From Streptomyces sp. ISL-10 (GTDB lineage Bacteria > Actinomycetota > Actinomycetes > Streptomycetales > Streptomycetaceae), in contig NZ_JAGGOJ010000003.1 of assembly GCF_018614575.1 (NCBI RefSeq), forward strand, positions 1 to 64,000: a DNA stretch of 64,000 bases. Direction: 5' to 3'. The translations under genes were made by a program, and so were the position numbers. Positions 33,927-42,623 of the stretch are shown piece after piece (within the stretch, counting starts at the first letter, position 1; each line of letters begins with the position of its first letter). Under the pieces are notes generated by a model, which saw only the letters and a program-made list of their open reading frames with translations, had not been told where the DNA came from and did not search any database.

Positions 33927-34829
33927 ATGATCCGGCTTGACCTCGACCAGGAGAGCCTGCGTTCGATCAGGCTGGCGCTGAGCCCGCTCTGGGAGACGCT
34001 CGGTAGCCTGGCCCTCCTCGCGCGATACCGGGGAGCCGTTCCGTCGCCGTACGCGGGCTGGGTACACCGAGCCCGGCGATCGGTGCCTCCCGAGCTCATG
34101 GACCTGGTTGTCCGGCAGGAGGCGCCATTCCTGAAACGGGCTCTCGGATACGTGCCCGACCCCTCGCGTTCCTCGCTCCAGGTCGAGCTCGACTGCCTGC
34201 GGCAGCAGGGAGATGAGCGGGGTGACGAGCGTCTCGCCGGTCTGATGGAGGAGTACTGGAACCGGGCGATCGGTCCCCACTGGACCTCCATCCGCTCCGC
34301 GTTGGAGGAGGAGGTCCTCTTCAGAGGGCGGACCCTGGCCGTCCACGGCCCGGAGGCGATGCTCGCGGAACTGGGCGGTCGGGTTCTGTGGGAAAAGCCC
34401 CGACTGACCGCCCCCTACCATCTGGACCTCACCCGTACCGTTCACCGATCCAAGTTGGTTTTCGTTCCCAGCGTCTTCTCCGCAGCCACTCGCATCTTCA
34501 CTTCGAACGAGCACGTCACGGCCATGTCGTACCAGGCCAGGGCCACCGGTTTCTTCCACTTCGTCGGAGACGGAAGGCCCACCGAGCCGACCACCGACCG
34601 GCTGGCGCTGCTCATAGGCGGCGGTCGGGCAAGGGTGATCAGGGCACTGCAAGTGCCCAAGACCACCACCGTGGTCGCCGAATCCCTCGGTTTTGCGAAG
34701 AGCACGGTCTCCCAGCACCTGGCGGTGCTGACTGCGGCCGGAGTCGTCTGGCGTCAGCGTCTCGGCGGCCAGGTCTTCTACCAACTCGACCGCAGTGGCT
34801 TCGCTCTTCTGGAAGAGCTGGGTGACTGA
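33927..34829 (+). CDS. ArsR-type winged-helix transcriptional regulator
   Basis: 300 residues from ATG 33927. The DNA-binding region is at the C terminus: ALQVPKTTTVVAESLGFAKSTVSQHLAVLTAAGVVWRQRLGGQVFYQLD. The N-terminal 200 residues are a helical sensor-like part of the kind found in large actinobacterial ArsR-like regulators. It follows the PqqD-like gene closely and ends at a terminator. It is probably the local regulator of the peptide block; the ligand is unknown. Confidence 0.82.
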   Translation: MIRLDLDQESLRSIRLALSPLWETLGSLALLARYRGAVPSPYAGWVHRARRSVPPELMDLVVRQEAPFLKRALGYVPDPSRSSLQVELDCLRQQGDERGDERLAGLMEEYWNRAIGPHWTSIRSALEEEVLFRGRTLAVHGPEAMLAELGGRVLWEKPRLTAPYHLDLTRTVHRSKLVFVPSVFSAATRIFTSNEHVTAMSYQARATGFFHFVGDGRPTEPTTDRLALLIGGGRARVIRALQVPKTTTVVAESLGFAKSTVSQHLAVLTAAGVVWRQRLGGQVFYQLDRSGFALLEELGD

Positions 34830-34832
34830 CCG

Positions 34833-34861
34833 GCGGCCCCGGGACGGCGCACCGGGGCCGC
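34833..34861. terminator. Hairpin between convergent genes
   Basis: GCGGCCCCGG (34833-34842) is the exact complement of 34852-34861, right after the regulator stop and ahead of the end of the convergent pan operon. Confidence 0.85.
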
Positions 34862-34896
34862 GGCAGGCAGGCCGAACGCATCTGCCGAACGGCCGC

Positions 34897-35823
34897 CTAC
34901 TCGTGCAGAGCCTGGCCGATCCGCCTGAGGACCGCGGCCGTCATGCTCTGCCGAGCCATCGTGGTGGCGCTGCCGATGTGCGGGGTGAGCACCGTACGCG
35001 GACTGCGGCGCAGTTCGGCGGGGACGAAGGGTTCGTCCTCGAAGACGTCGAGCGCGGCCCCGCCGAGACGGCCTGTCTCCAGCAGTTCGATGAGCCCCCT
35101 CTGATCCATCACCCGGCCGCGCGAGGTGTTCACGACCACCGCTCCGGGCGGCATCTCCGAGAGCATCGACTTGTCGACCATACGCTCGGTTCTGGGGGTG
35201 AGCGGAACGTGGATCGTCAGGAAGTCGCTCACCCGCATCAGATCGACCAATGCCGGGTGAGGTGTCACGCCCGGCGGCAGTGCGCCGGGACGGTGCAACA
35301 GGCCGTGCACCTCCATGCCGAAGGCCTGCGCCCGTCGGGCCACCTCCCCGCCGATGGCGCCCAGTCCCAACACGCCGAGTCGTCGCCCGGCGAGCTGTGC
35401 GCCGAGGAAGGCATCAGCCTCCCAGCGCCAGGCTGCACCGGATCTCACGAACCGGTCCGCCTCGACGATCCGCCGAGCGCAGGACAGCAGGAGGCCGAAT
35501 GCGTGTTCGGCGACGGCCGAAGCCAGTGCGCCCTCAGCCGTGACGACGCGTACTCCGGCACGCTCACACGCCTCCATGTCGATGTGGTCGACCCCCGTGG
35601 AGTAGGTACCCACCACACGCAGTGCTCCGCCCGCAGCCCGGAGCAATGGCTCGTCAACGGGCTCGTTGGCGGTCACCAGTAGCGCGACACTACCGGCGGC
35701 CGCCCGCAGCAGGCCGGCGCGGTCGCCGCCCGGCCACCGGGCTGGGGTCAGTCCCGACGGCAGGACGGCCGGGATCCCGGGCAGATCGGCTGTGAGCAAC
35801 AGGCGCTGATCAGGTGCGGGCAT
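34897..35823 (-). CDS. D-2-hydroxyacid dehydrogenase (2)
   Basis: 308 residues from ATG 35823, overlapping the dioxygenase stop. Typical family features: GVLGLGAIGGEVARRAQAF (NAD fold), Arg in NTSRGRVMDQ, Glu in DVFEDEPF and His in LTPHIGSAT. It is the last gene of the long pan/tailoring operon. It is more like phosphoglycerate dehydrogenase-type enzymes than the phosphonate-operon paralog at 22903. Its likely substrate is an alpha-keto or alpha-hydroxy acid intermediate. Confidence 0.83.
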   Translation of the reverse strand: MPAPDQRLLLTADLPGIPAVLPSGLTPARWPGGDRAGLLRAAAGSVALLVTANEPVDEPLLRAAGGALRVVGTYSTGVDHIDMEACERAGVRVVTAEGALASAVAEHAFGLLLSCARRIVEADRFVRSGAAWRWEADAFLGAQLAGRRLGVLGLGAIGGEVARRAQAFGMEVHGLLHRPGALPPGVTPHPALVDLMRVSDFLTIHVPLTPRTERMVDKSMLSEMPPGAVVVNTSRGRVMDQRGLIELLETGRLGGAALDVFEDEPFVPAELRRSPRTVLTPHIGSATTMARQSMTAAVLRRIGQALHE

Positions 35824-36847
35824 CGCTGCGCTTTCGCATGCCGTACCGGTGGCGGCAGAGGGTCGCCGGGAATTGCCGCCCGCCGTCGAGGTTGACCCAC
35901 TGCCGCAGCAGGAGCCTCTTGCGGCCGTCGGCGGTGGCGTCGGTGAACGACCGACGAGAGTGGACGACGACGTTGTTGTTGACCAGTTGGAGATCACCGG
36001 CTCGCAGCGCGTATTCGGTAGCCGCCCCGGGCCTCGCCGCGAGCGCTTCGAAGAGATCGAGGGCGTGGCGCTCGAGGTCGCTCACCGGTACGGACGTCTG
36101 GGTCCAGGCGGAGTCCACGTAGTCCCTCAGGAAGTACCGGCAGGTCAGCTGCCCGTGGTAGTAACCGAATACGGCGTTGCGGTAAGCCGGGGGGTCTTCT
36201 TCGTCGCGGTTCTCATAGACGAAGCCGTTGTAGTAGAGGCCCAGCAGGTGGGGTGCTCGACGCAGCAGCTCGTTGTAGATCGTCATGGCACTGGCGATCA
36301 GCGAGGTACCGCCGATTTCCGCAGGCCGTACGCAGAGCAGCAGGGCGAGGTCACCGTCGTCCGAGTGGAACCGCAGTGCGGAGGTGGTCTGGTGACCACG
36401 CACGTTGCTGTTGTCCAGACCACCATTGCCGTAGTCGCGTACGGCGGCGATGAACTCGCCTGCGGTGTTCTGTGACACCGCGTTCCCCATCACCGCGCCG
36501 AGGGCGCGGTAGAGGTGGCTGATCTCGTCAGGCGAAAGGTCGTCCACCGGAAGCCCGCGCAGGACGGCTGTACCGATGTGGGTTTCGGTGCGGTGGGCCG
36601 CGGCGTGGGCCACGTCGGACAGCTCGGGCATCGTTTCGTATGCGAAAGAGCGCCAGAGGGCCCGTTCGGCGTCCAGCGTCAGCGGGGCGGCTCGCCATGC
36701 GCTCATGAAGGCAGCCACCTCGGCGAGGTGCAGCGGCGTCAGCTCGTGCACCACGCCTTCGGGGACCGACAGATCGGCGGCCGTCCACGCCGTGCCGTCC
36801 GTGACCGGCTCGGTGAGGATCGACTGTGGCATGTCAGGTAGTGCCAT
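35810..36847 (-). CDS. TauD/clavaminate-synthase-type Fe(II)/2-oxoglutarate dioxygenase
   Basis: 345 residues from ATG 36847. The HxD..H facial triad is visible as ALRFHSDDGDLALL and NNVVVHSRRSFTDA, followed by the 2-oxoglutarate-binding Arg in RKRLLLRQW. NNNVVVHSR is characteristic of the clavaminate synthase/AsnO-like group, which hydroxylates amino acids or small peptides. It overlaps the methyltransferase gene by 14 bp. A beta-hydroxylation or desaturation of the amino-acid part is plausible. Confidence 0.87.
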   Translation of the reverse strand: MALPDMPQSILTEPVTDGTAWTAADLSVPEGVVHELTPLHLAEVAAFMSAWRAAPLTLDAERALWRSFAYETMPELSDVAHAAAHRTETHIGTAVLRGLPVDDLSPDEISHLYRALGAVMGNAVSQNTAGEFIAAVRDYGNGGLDNSNVRGHQTTSALRFHSDDGDLALLLCVRPAEIGGTSLIASAMTIYNELLRRAPHLLGLYYNGFVYENRDEEDPPAYRNAVFGYYHGQLTCRYFLRDYVDSAWTQTSVPVSDLERHALDLFEALAARPGAATEYALRAGDLQLVNNNVVVHSRRSFTDATADGRKRLLLRQWVNLDGGRQFPATLCRHRYGMRKRSDART

Positions 36848-37592
36848 GGTGTTCCACTCTCCTAAGGATGACGAGCGCGGTTCCGTCCGCGGCGCCGATG
36901 ACGTCCTCACATTCCAGACCGCCCGAGCGGGACACCGTCTGCAGCAGTTCGTCCTTGCTGAACCGGGCTTCGCGGCCCCGTCCGCGGATGTGCTCGCGCA
37001 TGACCTCGCCGGAGATCCCTCCCCAGGTCGGGAGGGGGATGTCCCGGTCGGGGAGGGCGGCGTAGTCGACCTCGCCCGCGTCCGGCCGCCAGAACAGCTT
37101 CTGCTCGGCCGGGGTAAGGGCCTCGTGGAGTTCCAGATCTCTCGCGTACCAGCCGAACCGGACGGTGAGGGCCAAGGCTCCGCCCGGCGTCACGAGATCG
37201 CGCAGGCCTTGCAGGCCGTTGGGCAGGTCGGTCGCGCTGAAACGGTTCACCAGGCGATCGCCGAGGAGCAGTGCGTAGGCGTGCCGCAGGTGCGGGGGGA
37301 TCGTGCGGGTGACGTCGACGAGGTGTCGGCGGTCCTGGGCCAGCCCGAGCCAATCGCCCGCCTCCCGCAGGATGCCGGGGGCGAAGTCGAGGACGTGCAG
37401 TTCCGAGCCGGCTTCCAGGGCGGCCTTGGAGAGCGAGACGGTGCTGGCGCCTACCACGGCCGTTCTCACACCGGGCTGCAGCAACCTGGTGAACACCGGA
37501 GCATGTTCGGGTGCCGGTCCACCGTAGTATCCCGAGTTCCAGTAGCTCTGGCCGACCAGGTCCCAGGCCTTCGCCTTGACGGGAAGGTCCAT
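36834..37592 (-). CDS. SAM-dependent methyltransferase (class I fold)
   Basis: About 252 residues. A Rossmann-like start (TAVVGASTVSLSKAALEAGSE) is followed by an acidic residue in LHVLDFAPG that would hold SAM; the glycine motif is divergent. LTPGGALALTVRFGWYARD fits motif III of small-molecule methyltransferases. ATG 37592 overlaps the aminotransferase stop. The target is unknown; O- or N-methylation of the product is inferred from its place in the operon. Confidence 0.75.
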   Translation of the reverse strand: MDLPVKAKAWDLVGQSYWNSGYYGGPAPEHAPVFTRLLQPGVRTAVVGASTVSLSKAALEAGSELHVLDFAPGILREAGDWLGLAQDRRHLVDVTRTIPPHLRHAYALLLGDRLVNRFSATDLPNGLQGLRDLVTPGGALALTVRFGWYARDLELHEALTPAEQKLFWRPDAGEVDYAALPDRDIPLPTWGGISGEVMREHIRGRGREARFSKDELLQTVSRSGGLECEDVIGAADGTALVILRRVEHHGTT

Positions 37593-38938
37593 CACGCCTC
37601 CTCTTCCAGCGTGGCCGTGATGGCCTGCCGCAGTCTCGAAACGATCTCGGCGACGTCACTCGCGCTGGTGATCAGTGGCGGGCAGAGTGCGATGACATCG
37701 CCCAGATCCCTGACGATCAGACCGAGTTCACGGGCCTTTGCGGCAACCCGCCGCCCGACTCGGCGCTCTGCGGCGAAGGGACGCCGAGCGGCTGCGCCGG
37801 CCATGAGCTCCACCGCCGCCAGACCGCCGATGCAACGCACTTCCCCGACGACGGGCAGGTCCAGGAGGCCCTCCAGCGACGTTCGAAGCGATATCTCCAG
37901 CTCTGCCACACGGCCTTGGAGGCCCCGCTCGTGCAGGGCACGCAGATTGGCCCGGGCGACGGCCGCGGCGACGGGGTGGCCGCCGAATGTCGAGCCGTGT
38001 CCGAGAACGCCGTGCTCCTCGGCTGCATCTGCGAGGGCCCCGGTGAGATCGGGGCCCAGGAGGACCGCGCCCAACGGGGCGTATCCTGCGGTGATGCCCT
38101 TGGCGACGGTGACCGCGGCGGGTTCGAGGCCGAACCGCTGATGGCCGAAGAGGGGGCCGATCCGGCCGAACCCGCAGACGACTTCGTCGGACACCAGGGG
38201 AATCCCGAGGTCGGCCAGCAGCCGGGCCATGGCGGGCCAGTATCCGTCGGACGGCACCAGCACGCCGCCGGCTGCCATGACCGGTTCGGCGACCATGGCC
38301 GCCACATTCTCCGGGCCGGCCTCCTCGATGCGCCGACGCGTGGTCCGCAGGACCCGGTCGACGTACTCGTCCTCCGTCTCGCCGTCGACGTGGTCGCGGT
38401 AGAAGTGCACCCGGGGCACACGGACCGTGAAGGGGAGCGGCAGATCGAATCCGGCGTGCTGGTTCGGGATTCCGGCCAGTGAGGCGGCTCCGAGGGTTGT
38501 GCCGTGGAAGCCCGAGTCCCTGGTGACGACGAGCTTCCTGGAGGGGGCGCCGTTCGTATTGCTCGCCAGCCAGAGGAATTTGAGTACGGACTCGACCGCC
38601 TCGGACCCGGAGGCGGAAAAGTACACGGAACTGAAGCGTCCACCGGCGGCCGTGAGCAGCTCGCCTGCCAACAGCTCCGTCTCGGCGCTGGTGCGGCCCA
38701 AGGCGCAGGCGAAGGCGGGCAGCTTGGAGTAGGCCGCGGTGGCGGCCTCGATCATCTCTGAGTCGGAGAAGCCCAGGTTGGCGTGCCAAAGGCCCGACAG
38801 CGCGTCGATGTACTCCTTCCCTGCGGTGTCGCGTATGCGGATGCCGTCGCCCTCGGCAATGATCAACGGTGACTCCCGCCGGTACACACGGTGATCGGTG
38901 AAGGAGTAGACGATCGGTTCGGTCGCCAGGTCAGCCAT
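37592..38938 (-). CDS. Class III (omega) aminotransferase, PLP-dependent
   Basis: 448 residues. Features: SGLWHANLGFSDSEM, SASGSEAVESVLKF (PLP phosphate site), FHGTTLGAASLAG, PLVSDEVVCGFGRIG (Asp for the pyridine N) and TVAKGITAGYAPLGA (Schiff-base Lys). It transfers amino groups to aldehydes or beta/omega-keto acids, and in a phosphonate cluster could make aminoalkylphosphonates or beta-alanine-like amines. The overlap with panC (8 bp) suggests it may provide the amine that the PanC paralog couples to pantoate. Confidence 0.9.
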   Translation of the reverse strand: MADLATEPIVYSFTDHRVYRRESPLIIAEGDGIRIRDTAGKEYIDALSGLWHANLGFSDSEMIEAATAAYSKLPAFACALGRTSAETELLAGELLTAAGGRFSSVYFSASGSEAVESVLKFLWLASNTNGAPSRKLVVTRDSGFHGTTLGAASLAGIPNQHAGFDLPLPFTVRVPRVHFYRDHVDGETEDEYVDRVLRTTRRRIEEAGPENVAAMVAEPVMAAGGVLVPSDGYWPAMARLLADLGIPLVSDEVVCGFGRIGPLFGHQRFGLEPAAVTVAKGITAGYAPLGAVLLGPDLTGALADAAEEHGVLGHGSTFGGHPVAAAVARANLRALHERGLQGRVAELEISLRTSLEGLLDLPVVGEVRCIGGLAAVELMAGAAARRPFAAERRVGRRVAAKARELGLIVRDLGDVIALCPPLITSASDVAEIVSRLRQAITATLEEEA

Positions 38939-39806
38939 GGTTCGCCTCGGTCAAAGGGATGCTGTCGAGGAGGCGGACTCCCTGCAGCATCGCGGCGGCG
39001 AACAGGCGCACGGCGAGCGGAGTGTCGAGCGTCGATACCTCGGACAGCGACCCTTCTTCGCAGGCCACCAGGTACTCCACGACGAATCCCAGGTCTGTCA
39101 GCTCCTGGCGTGCAGTGGCCCGCACCGCCGGCAAGGGCTGGCCGGCCAGCAGCTCGGCACGAGCCTCCTGGAGGACCCGTCGCAGGTTGGGGCTCACAGC
39201 CCGCGCTTCGGGAGTGAGGTTCTTGTTTCGCGAGGACATCGCGAGACCGTCGGGCTCACGTCTGGTGGCGCCCCGGACGACGGTCACCGGCAGACGAAGG
39301 TCCTGGACCAGGGTCTCGATGATGCGCAGTTGCTGAAAGTCCTTCTCTCCCCAGTACGTGCGGTCGGGGCGCACGAGGTTCAAGAAGAGGAGGCTCTCGG
39401 TGACCATGCCGTCGAAGTGTCCCGCTCGCGATCGGCCGCACAGCTGGTGGCTCAGCCGGGGTACCGCGACGTGGGTCCCGAAGTCCTCAAGGACGCGTTC
39501 GCGACCGGGGAAGATCTCCGTCCAGCTGGGCAGGAACGCGATGCTCGTGCCTCGTGCTTCCAGCAGGCCCAGGTCGCGTTCCACGGGCCTGGGGTAGGAC
39601 TCGAAGTCCTCGTCGAGACCGAACTGGAGCGGGTTGACGAAGATGCTGCATATCACCACGTCGCATTCGTCCCGGGCAAGGTCGACCAGGCTCAGGTGTC
39701 CCTCGTGCAGGGCGCCCATGGTTGGCACATATCCGATGACCGCACCCACCTTGCGTGCGGCGTCCCACTCGGTGGCCAGCTCCTGCGCTGTGGTGACCAC
39801 CTTCAC
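38931..39806 (-). CDS. panC: Pantothenate synthetase (pantoate-beta-alanine ligase)
   Basis: 291 residues. Motifs are intact: VPTMGALHEGHLSLV (HxGH adenylation motif), SIFVNPLQFG, LCGRSRAGHFDGM, YWGEKDFQQLRII and MSSRNKNL. It adenylates pantoate and joins it to beta-alanine. The usual Pro in RSRPGHF is Ala and the following Val is Met, both close to the pantoate/amine pocket, so altered amine use is possible but unproved. It is translationally coupled to a kinase-like gene upstream and an aminotransferase downstream. Confidence 0.93.
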   Translation of the reverse strand: MKVVTTAQELATEWDAARKVGAVIGYVPTMGALHEGHLSLVDLARDECDVVICSIFVNPLQFGLDEDFESYPRPVERDLGLLEARGTSIAFLPSWTEIFPGRERVLEDFGTHVAVPRLSHQLCGRSRAGHFDGMVTESLLFLNLVRPDRTYWGEKDFQQLRIIETLVQDLRLPVTVVRGATRREPDGLAMSSRNKNLTPEARAVSPNLRRVLQEARAELLAGQPLPAVRATARQELTDLGFVVEYLVACEEGSLSEVSTLDTPLAVRLFAAAMLQGVRLLDSIPLTEANHG

Positions 39807-40420
39807 AGGAGTTCACCCAGTTTCGCCTCCACCACCGCGACAATCCTGTCGTGTACGTCCCCGGTGGTTGCGTCGGCGTCGATCCACGCCCACTGCGATG
39901 CCTGCGGCAGGGCGGCGTAGGCGGCCCGCATGCGTGTGAGGAAGGCGTGGTCGATCCATTCCTCGGGGTCTCGCGCCTTGACGCGGGCGACGGAGAGGGT
40001 CGGGTCGAGGTCCATCATCACCGTGAGGTTCGGCTCCGGCAGTCCGCGGAACATGCCCTCGATCAGCCACCGGTTACTGGCCCCCAGCGCATCGGCGGCG
40101 GCGATCTGGCAGTACGCGTAGCGGTCGGCGATGATGAGATCCGTGCCCTCGGGGGCGGATCCGAGCGAGGACATGGCCATCCACTTCACCGCGGCGGTCA
40201 TGACCTTGTGGGTGTCGGGGCCGAGCATCGCGAACCGGTCGGCATAGCCGTTCTCGGCGGCGACCTGGTCGAGCCGGGCCGACAGTTGCTGAAGACTCGG
40301 ATTGGGGTGGACGAACACCGAGAGGCCGCGGGCCTCGTAGGCCGACTTCAGCATCTCGATCTGTGTGCTCTTGCCGGCGCCGTCCAGGCCGATGAACGCG
40401 ACGATGGGTGGCGTCTTCAT
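39803..40420 (-). CDS. Thymidylate-kinase-like P-loop kinase
   Basis: 205 residues. P-loop GLDGAGKSTQIEML (residues 11-24), LIIADRYAYCQIAAAD (DRY motif) and LDPTLSVARVKAR (lid-type Arg region) follow the dTMP-kinase family. Housekeeping tmk is not expected between panC and a beta-lactamase-fold gene. A biosynthetic small-molecule or phosphonate kinase, or a resistant kinase copy, is possible. It overlaps both neighbours by 4 bp. Confidence 0.8.
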   Translation of the reverse strand: MKTPPIVAFIGLDGAGKSTQIEMLKSAYEARGLSVFVHPNPSLQQLSARLDQVAAENGYADRFAMLGPDTHKVMTAAVKWMAMSSLGSAPEGTDLIIADRYAYCQIAAADALGASNRWLIEGMFRGLPEPNLTVMMDLDPTLSVARVKARDPEEWIDHAFLTRMRAAYAALPQASQWAWIDADATTGDVHDRIVAVVEAKLGELL

Positions 40421-41550
40421 CGGGTGCCCGCAGTCTGGCGCGAGTGCCTGTAGGTGAGTTCAGCGAACGCGGCCTGCAGGATTCTCGTCTGCCCGTATGA
40501 GGGCGCAGCGAACAACATGATCAGCTTTTCCTCCAGATCGATGATGAAACTGGTGCCGGCTCGACCGAGCCAGGCGACGCGGCGAGCGTTCTCCGGCCCG
40601 CAGTGTCTCGGCGAGATGCCGACGTTCAGGCTGAATCCCCAGTCGGGACCGGGGATGTAGTCGGGCCCGGTGTCATGCAACCCGACTATCTGGTCGGAGA
40701 GCAGTTCGGCTCGTGCAGCGTCGCTGAGGAAGTCGGAGTCCGCTGGCGGGATGAAGACGGCTTCGAGGAAGGTCAGGTAGTCCCGCAGACTTGCCAGTCC
40801 ACCGCTGCCGGCCGACCGGAACCCTCCCGTGCGGTCGAGCCTGCTCAGCGACTCGCCGGTCGGCGGATCGGCCGGTGGCTGGAGCACCGAGTCCGTCGCG
40901 ACGCCCGGTGGCAGGAAGAATCCGCTCGACGCCATGGCAAGTGGTTCGAAGAGGTGACGGCTGAAGAGCATGTCGATCGGTGTACCGAGGTAGTGCTGGA
41001 TCAGCAGGCCGGCCACATCGGCCGAACGCCCGTACTCCCACTGGGTGCCCGGTGCGGATGAGAGTTCGCAGCCGAAGATCCGGCGCAGGAAGTCGATCTC
41101 GTCCGTGTCGTACCCGCGGTCGGTGTAGTCGAACGGCAGGACACCGGCGGCCCGGTACACCTGCTGCATGCGCTCGTGTTCCTTGGAGCCGGCCAGTCCG
41201 GAGGACATCGACAGCAGCTGACGCAGCGTCATCCCGGCGGGTACCGACAGTCCCCGGATGCCGGCCGCGAGCTCCGCCGCACTCATGTCGAGGCCGGGCA
41301 GGAGTCCCGCGTCGATCAGCCGCAGCACCACGGTCGCGAGCATCGGCTTGGTCATCGAATAGATGCGGACGACGCTGTCCAAGGTCACCGGAGGTCCGGC
41401 GGGCGAGTTCCGTCCGACGAATACCGTTCGCTGCTCGCCTGCCGCGATGTCGCGTATACAGGCGGCACCGCCCTGGATCCGCCCAGCGTCGATTTCAGCC
41501 GTCAGAAGGGAGTGACAATCCCGTGCCAGGTCTTCCACCATATGACGCAT
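40417..41550 (-). CDS. Serine beta-lactamase-fold hydrolase (class C/esterase type)
   Basis: 377 residues. SxxK motif in IYSMTKPMLA, and Tyr in WEYGRSAD as the general-base motif (YxN replaced by YGRS). No signal peptide is present, so it is cytoplasmic. Members include esterases, transacylases such as LovD, and peptidases. In the operon it may transfer or remove an acyl group (for example pantoyl) or trim a peptide intermediate. Confidence 0.82.
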   Translation of the reverse strand: MRHMVEDLARDCHSLLTAEIDAGRIQGGAACIRDIAAGEQRTVFVGRNSPAGPPVTLDSVVRIYSMTKPMLATVVLRLIDAGLLPGLDMSAAELAAGIRGLSVPAGMTLRQLLSMSSGLAGSKEHERMQQVYRAAGVLPFDYTDRGYDTDEIDFLRRIFGCELSSAPGTQWEYGRSADVAGLLIQHYLGTPIDMLFSRHLFEPLAMASSGFFLPPGVATDSVLQPPADPPTGESLSRLDRTGGFRSAGSGGLASLRDYLTFLEAVFIPPADSDFLSDAARAELLSDQIVGLHDTGPDYIPGPDWGFSLNVGISPRHCGPENARRVAWLGRAGTSFIIDLEEKLIMLFAAPSYGQTRILQAAFAELTYRHSRQTAGTR

Positions 41551-42623
41551 CAGCGGCTTTTCCTGTCCAGGTCGGGTACGAGGCTCACTCGTCCGCTCTC
41601 GTGGCGCTCGGCGGCCGCCAGCGCGTCCCCGGCGGACTCGAGCCCGTACTCGGCCAGCGGAAGCAGGGCCAGTGGCGTCGGCCGGGCCAGGAGGTCGACG
41701 GCGGCGATGAGATGCCGCCGGTCGTAGCGGATCACACTGGAGACCGTCACGCCCTTGCGCGTCAACACCCCGGGTCGGATGGACACGACATCGGTGGGCC
41801 TCGTGTTGATGATGCCCATCATCACGATCTGGCCGCCCGGACGTACCTGCGTCAAGGCGGTTTCGAATGCCTCCGGCGTGCCGGCCGCGACCACGACGAC
41901 GTCGTAGAAGCCGTTGAGTGCTCCCTCCGCCGGGGGCAGGTCGTCGATCGCGCGGACTGCCGGGAACAGCTCGGCGTTCCCACGCCTTGCGGGAACGCGG
42001 TCATAAACGTCCCAGGCCGTTCCGGTCGGTGCGCCCGCGATGACCGAGAGGCCCAGCGCGCCGGCGCCGATGAGCAGGCATGGGCCTGCCAGCAGCTCGG
42101 GGCTGATCGCGTCGATGACAGCGATGCCCTGGGCCACGGCGCAGTTGGCCAGGGCCGCGAGTGCGCTGGGGACTTCGGCCGGTACCTTGACCGTGAACTG
42201 CTGAGGGTGCAGTTGGTAGTGGCTCGCGAACGCGCCACGGAAGTACGGCTGCTCAAGGCTGGAGCGGCCCCAGGAATCGTAGGCGTGCTCGCAGAGGTGA
42301 GACCGGCCCGCAAGGCACATCACGCAGCTGCCGCACACCCGGAAGTAGGAGCAGACGAGCCGGTCGCCTTCGGCGAGCCGTTCGCCCCGGGCGTCGTACA
42401 GCGCAGCGTCCCCCGAGTCGGCGACCCTCCCCACGAACTCGTGCCCAAGGACGCAGTCGTGCAAGGTCGGGTGCCCGCCACGCCAGAGGTGGACGTCACT
42501 GCCGCACACGTTCGCCCGCTCGATGGCAAGTAGCGCCCCACCTTGCCGTGGGGGCAGCAGGGGGTGCTCCCGCCGCTCCAGACCGCCACCGGTGAGCAGA
42601 TTGATGGTCACACCGGTCGTCAT
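41550..42623 (-). CDS. Zinc-dependent alcohol dehydrogenase (MDR family)
   Basis: 357 residues. Catalytic zinc ligands in NVCGSDVHLW and LGHEFVGRV; the structural-zinc Cys cluster CGSCVMCLAGRSHLC is present. The NAD-binding site is at LLIGAGALGLSVI. It probably oxidises an alcohol, possibly a hydroxymethyl- or hydroxyethyl-phosphonate or a pantoyl-type alcohol, to the aldehyde used by the adjacent ALDH or aminotransferase. It overlaps both neighbours. Confidence 0.88.
   Translation of the reverse strand: MTTGVTINLLTGGGLERREHPLLPPRQGGALLAIERANVCGSDVHLWRGGHPTLHDCVLGHEFVGRVADSGDAALYDARGERLAEGDRLVCSYFRVCGSCVMCLAGRSHLCEHAYDSWGRSSLEQPYFRGAFASHYQLHPQQFTVKVPAEVPSALAALANCAVAQGIAVIDAISPELLAGPCLLIGAGALGLSVIAGAPTGTAWDVYDRVPARRGNAELFPAVRAIDDLPPAEGALNGFYDVVVVAAGTPEAFETALTQVRPGGQIVMMGIINTRPTDVVSIRPGVLTRKGVTVSSVIRYDRRHLIAAVDLLARPTPLALLPLAEYGLESAGDALAAAERHESGRVSLVPDLDRKSR

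Noticed and set aside
29091..34829. A classical lasso-peptide cluster
   Set aside because: AsnB-like, PqqD-like and nucleotidyltransferase genes fit, but there is no transglutaminase-like leader protease (B2), no core peptide and no dedicated ABC exporter, and the glutaminase Cys is intact.
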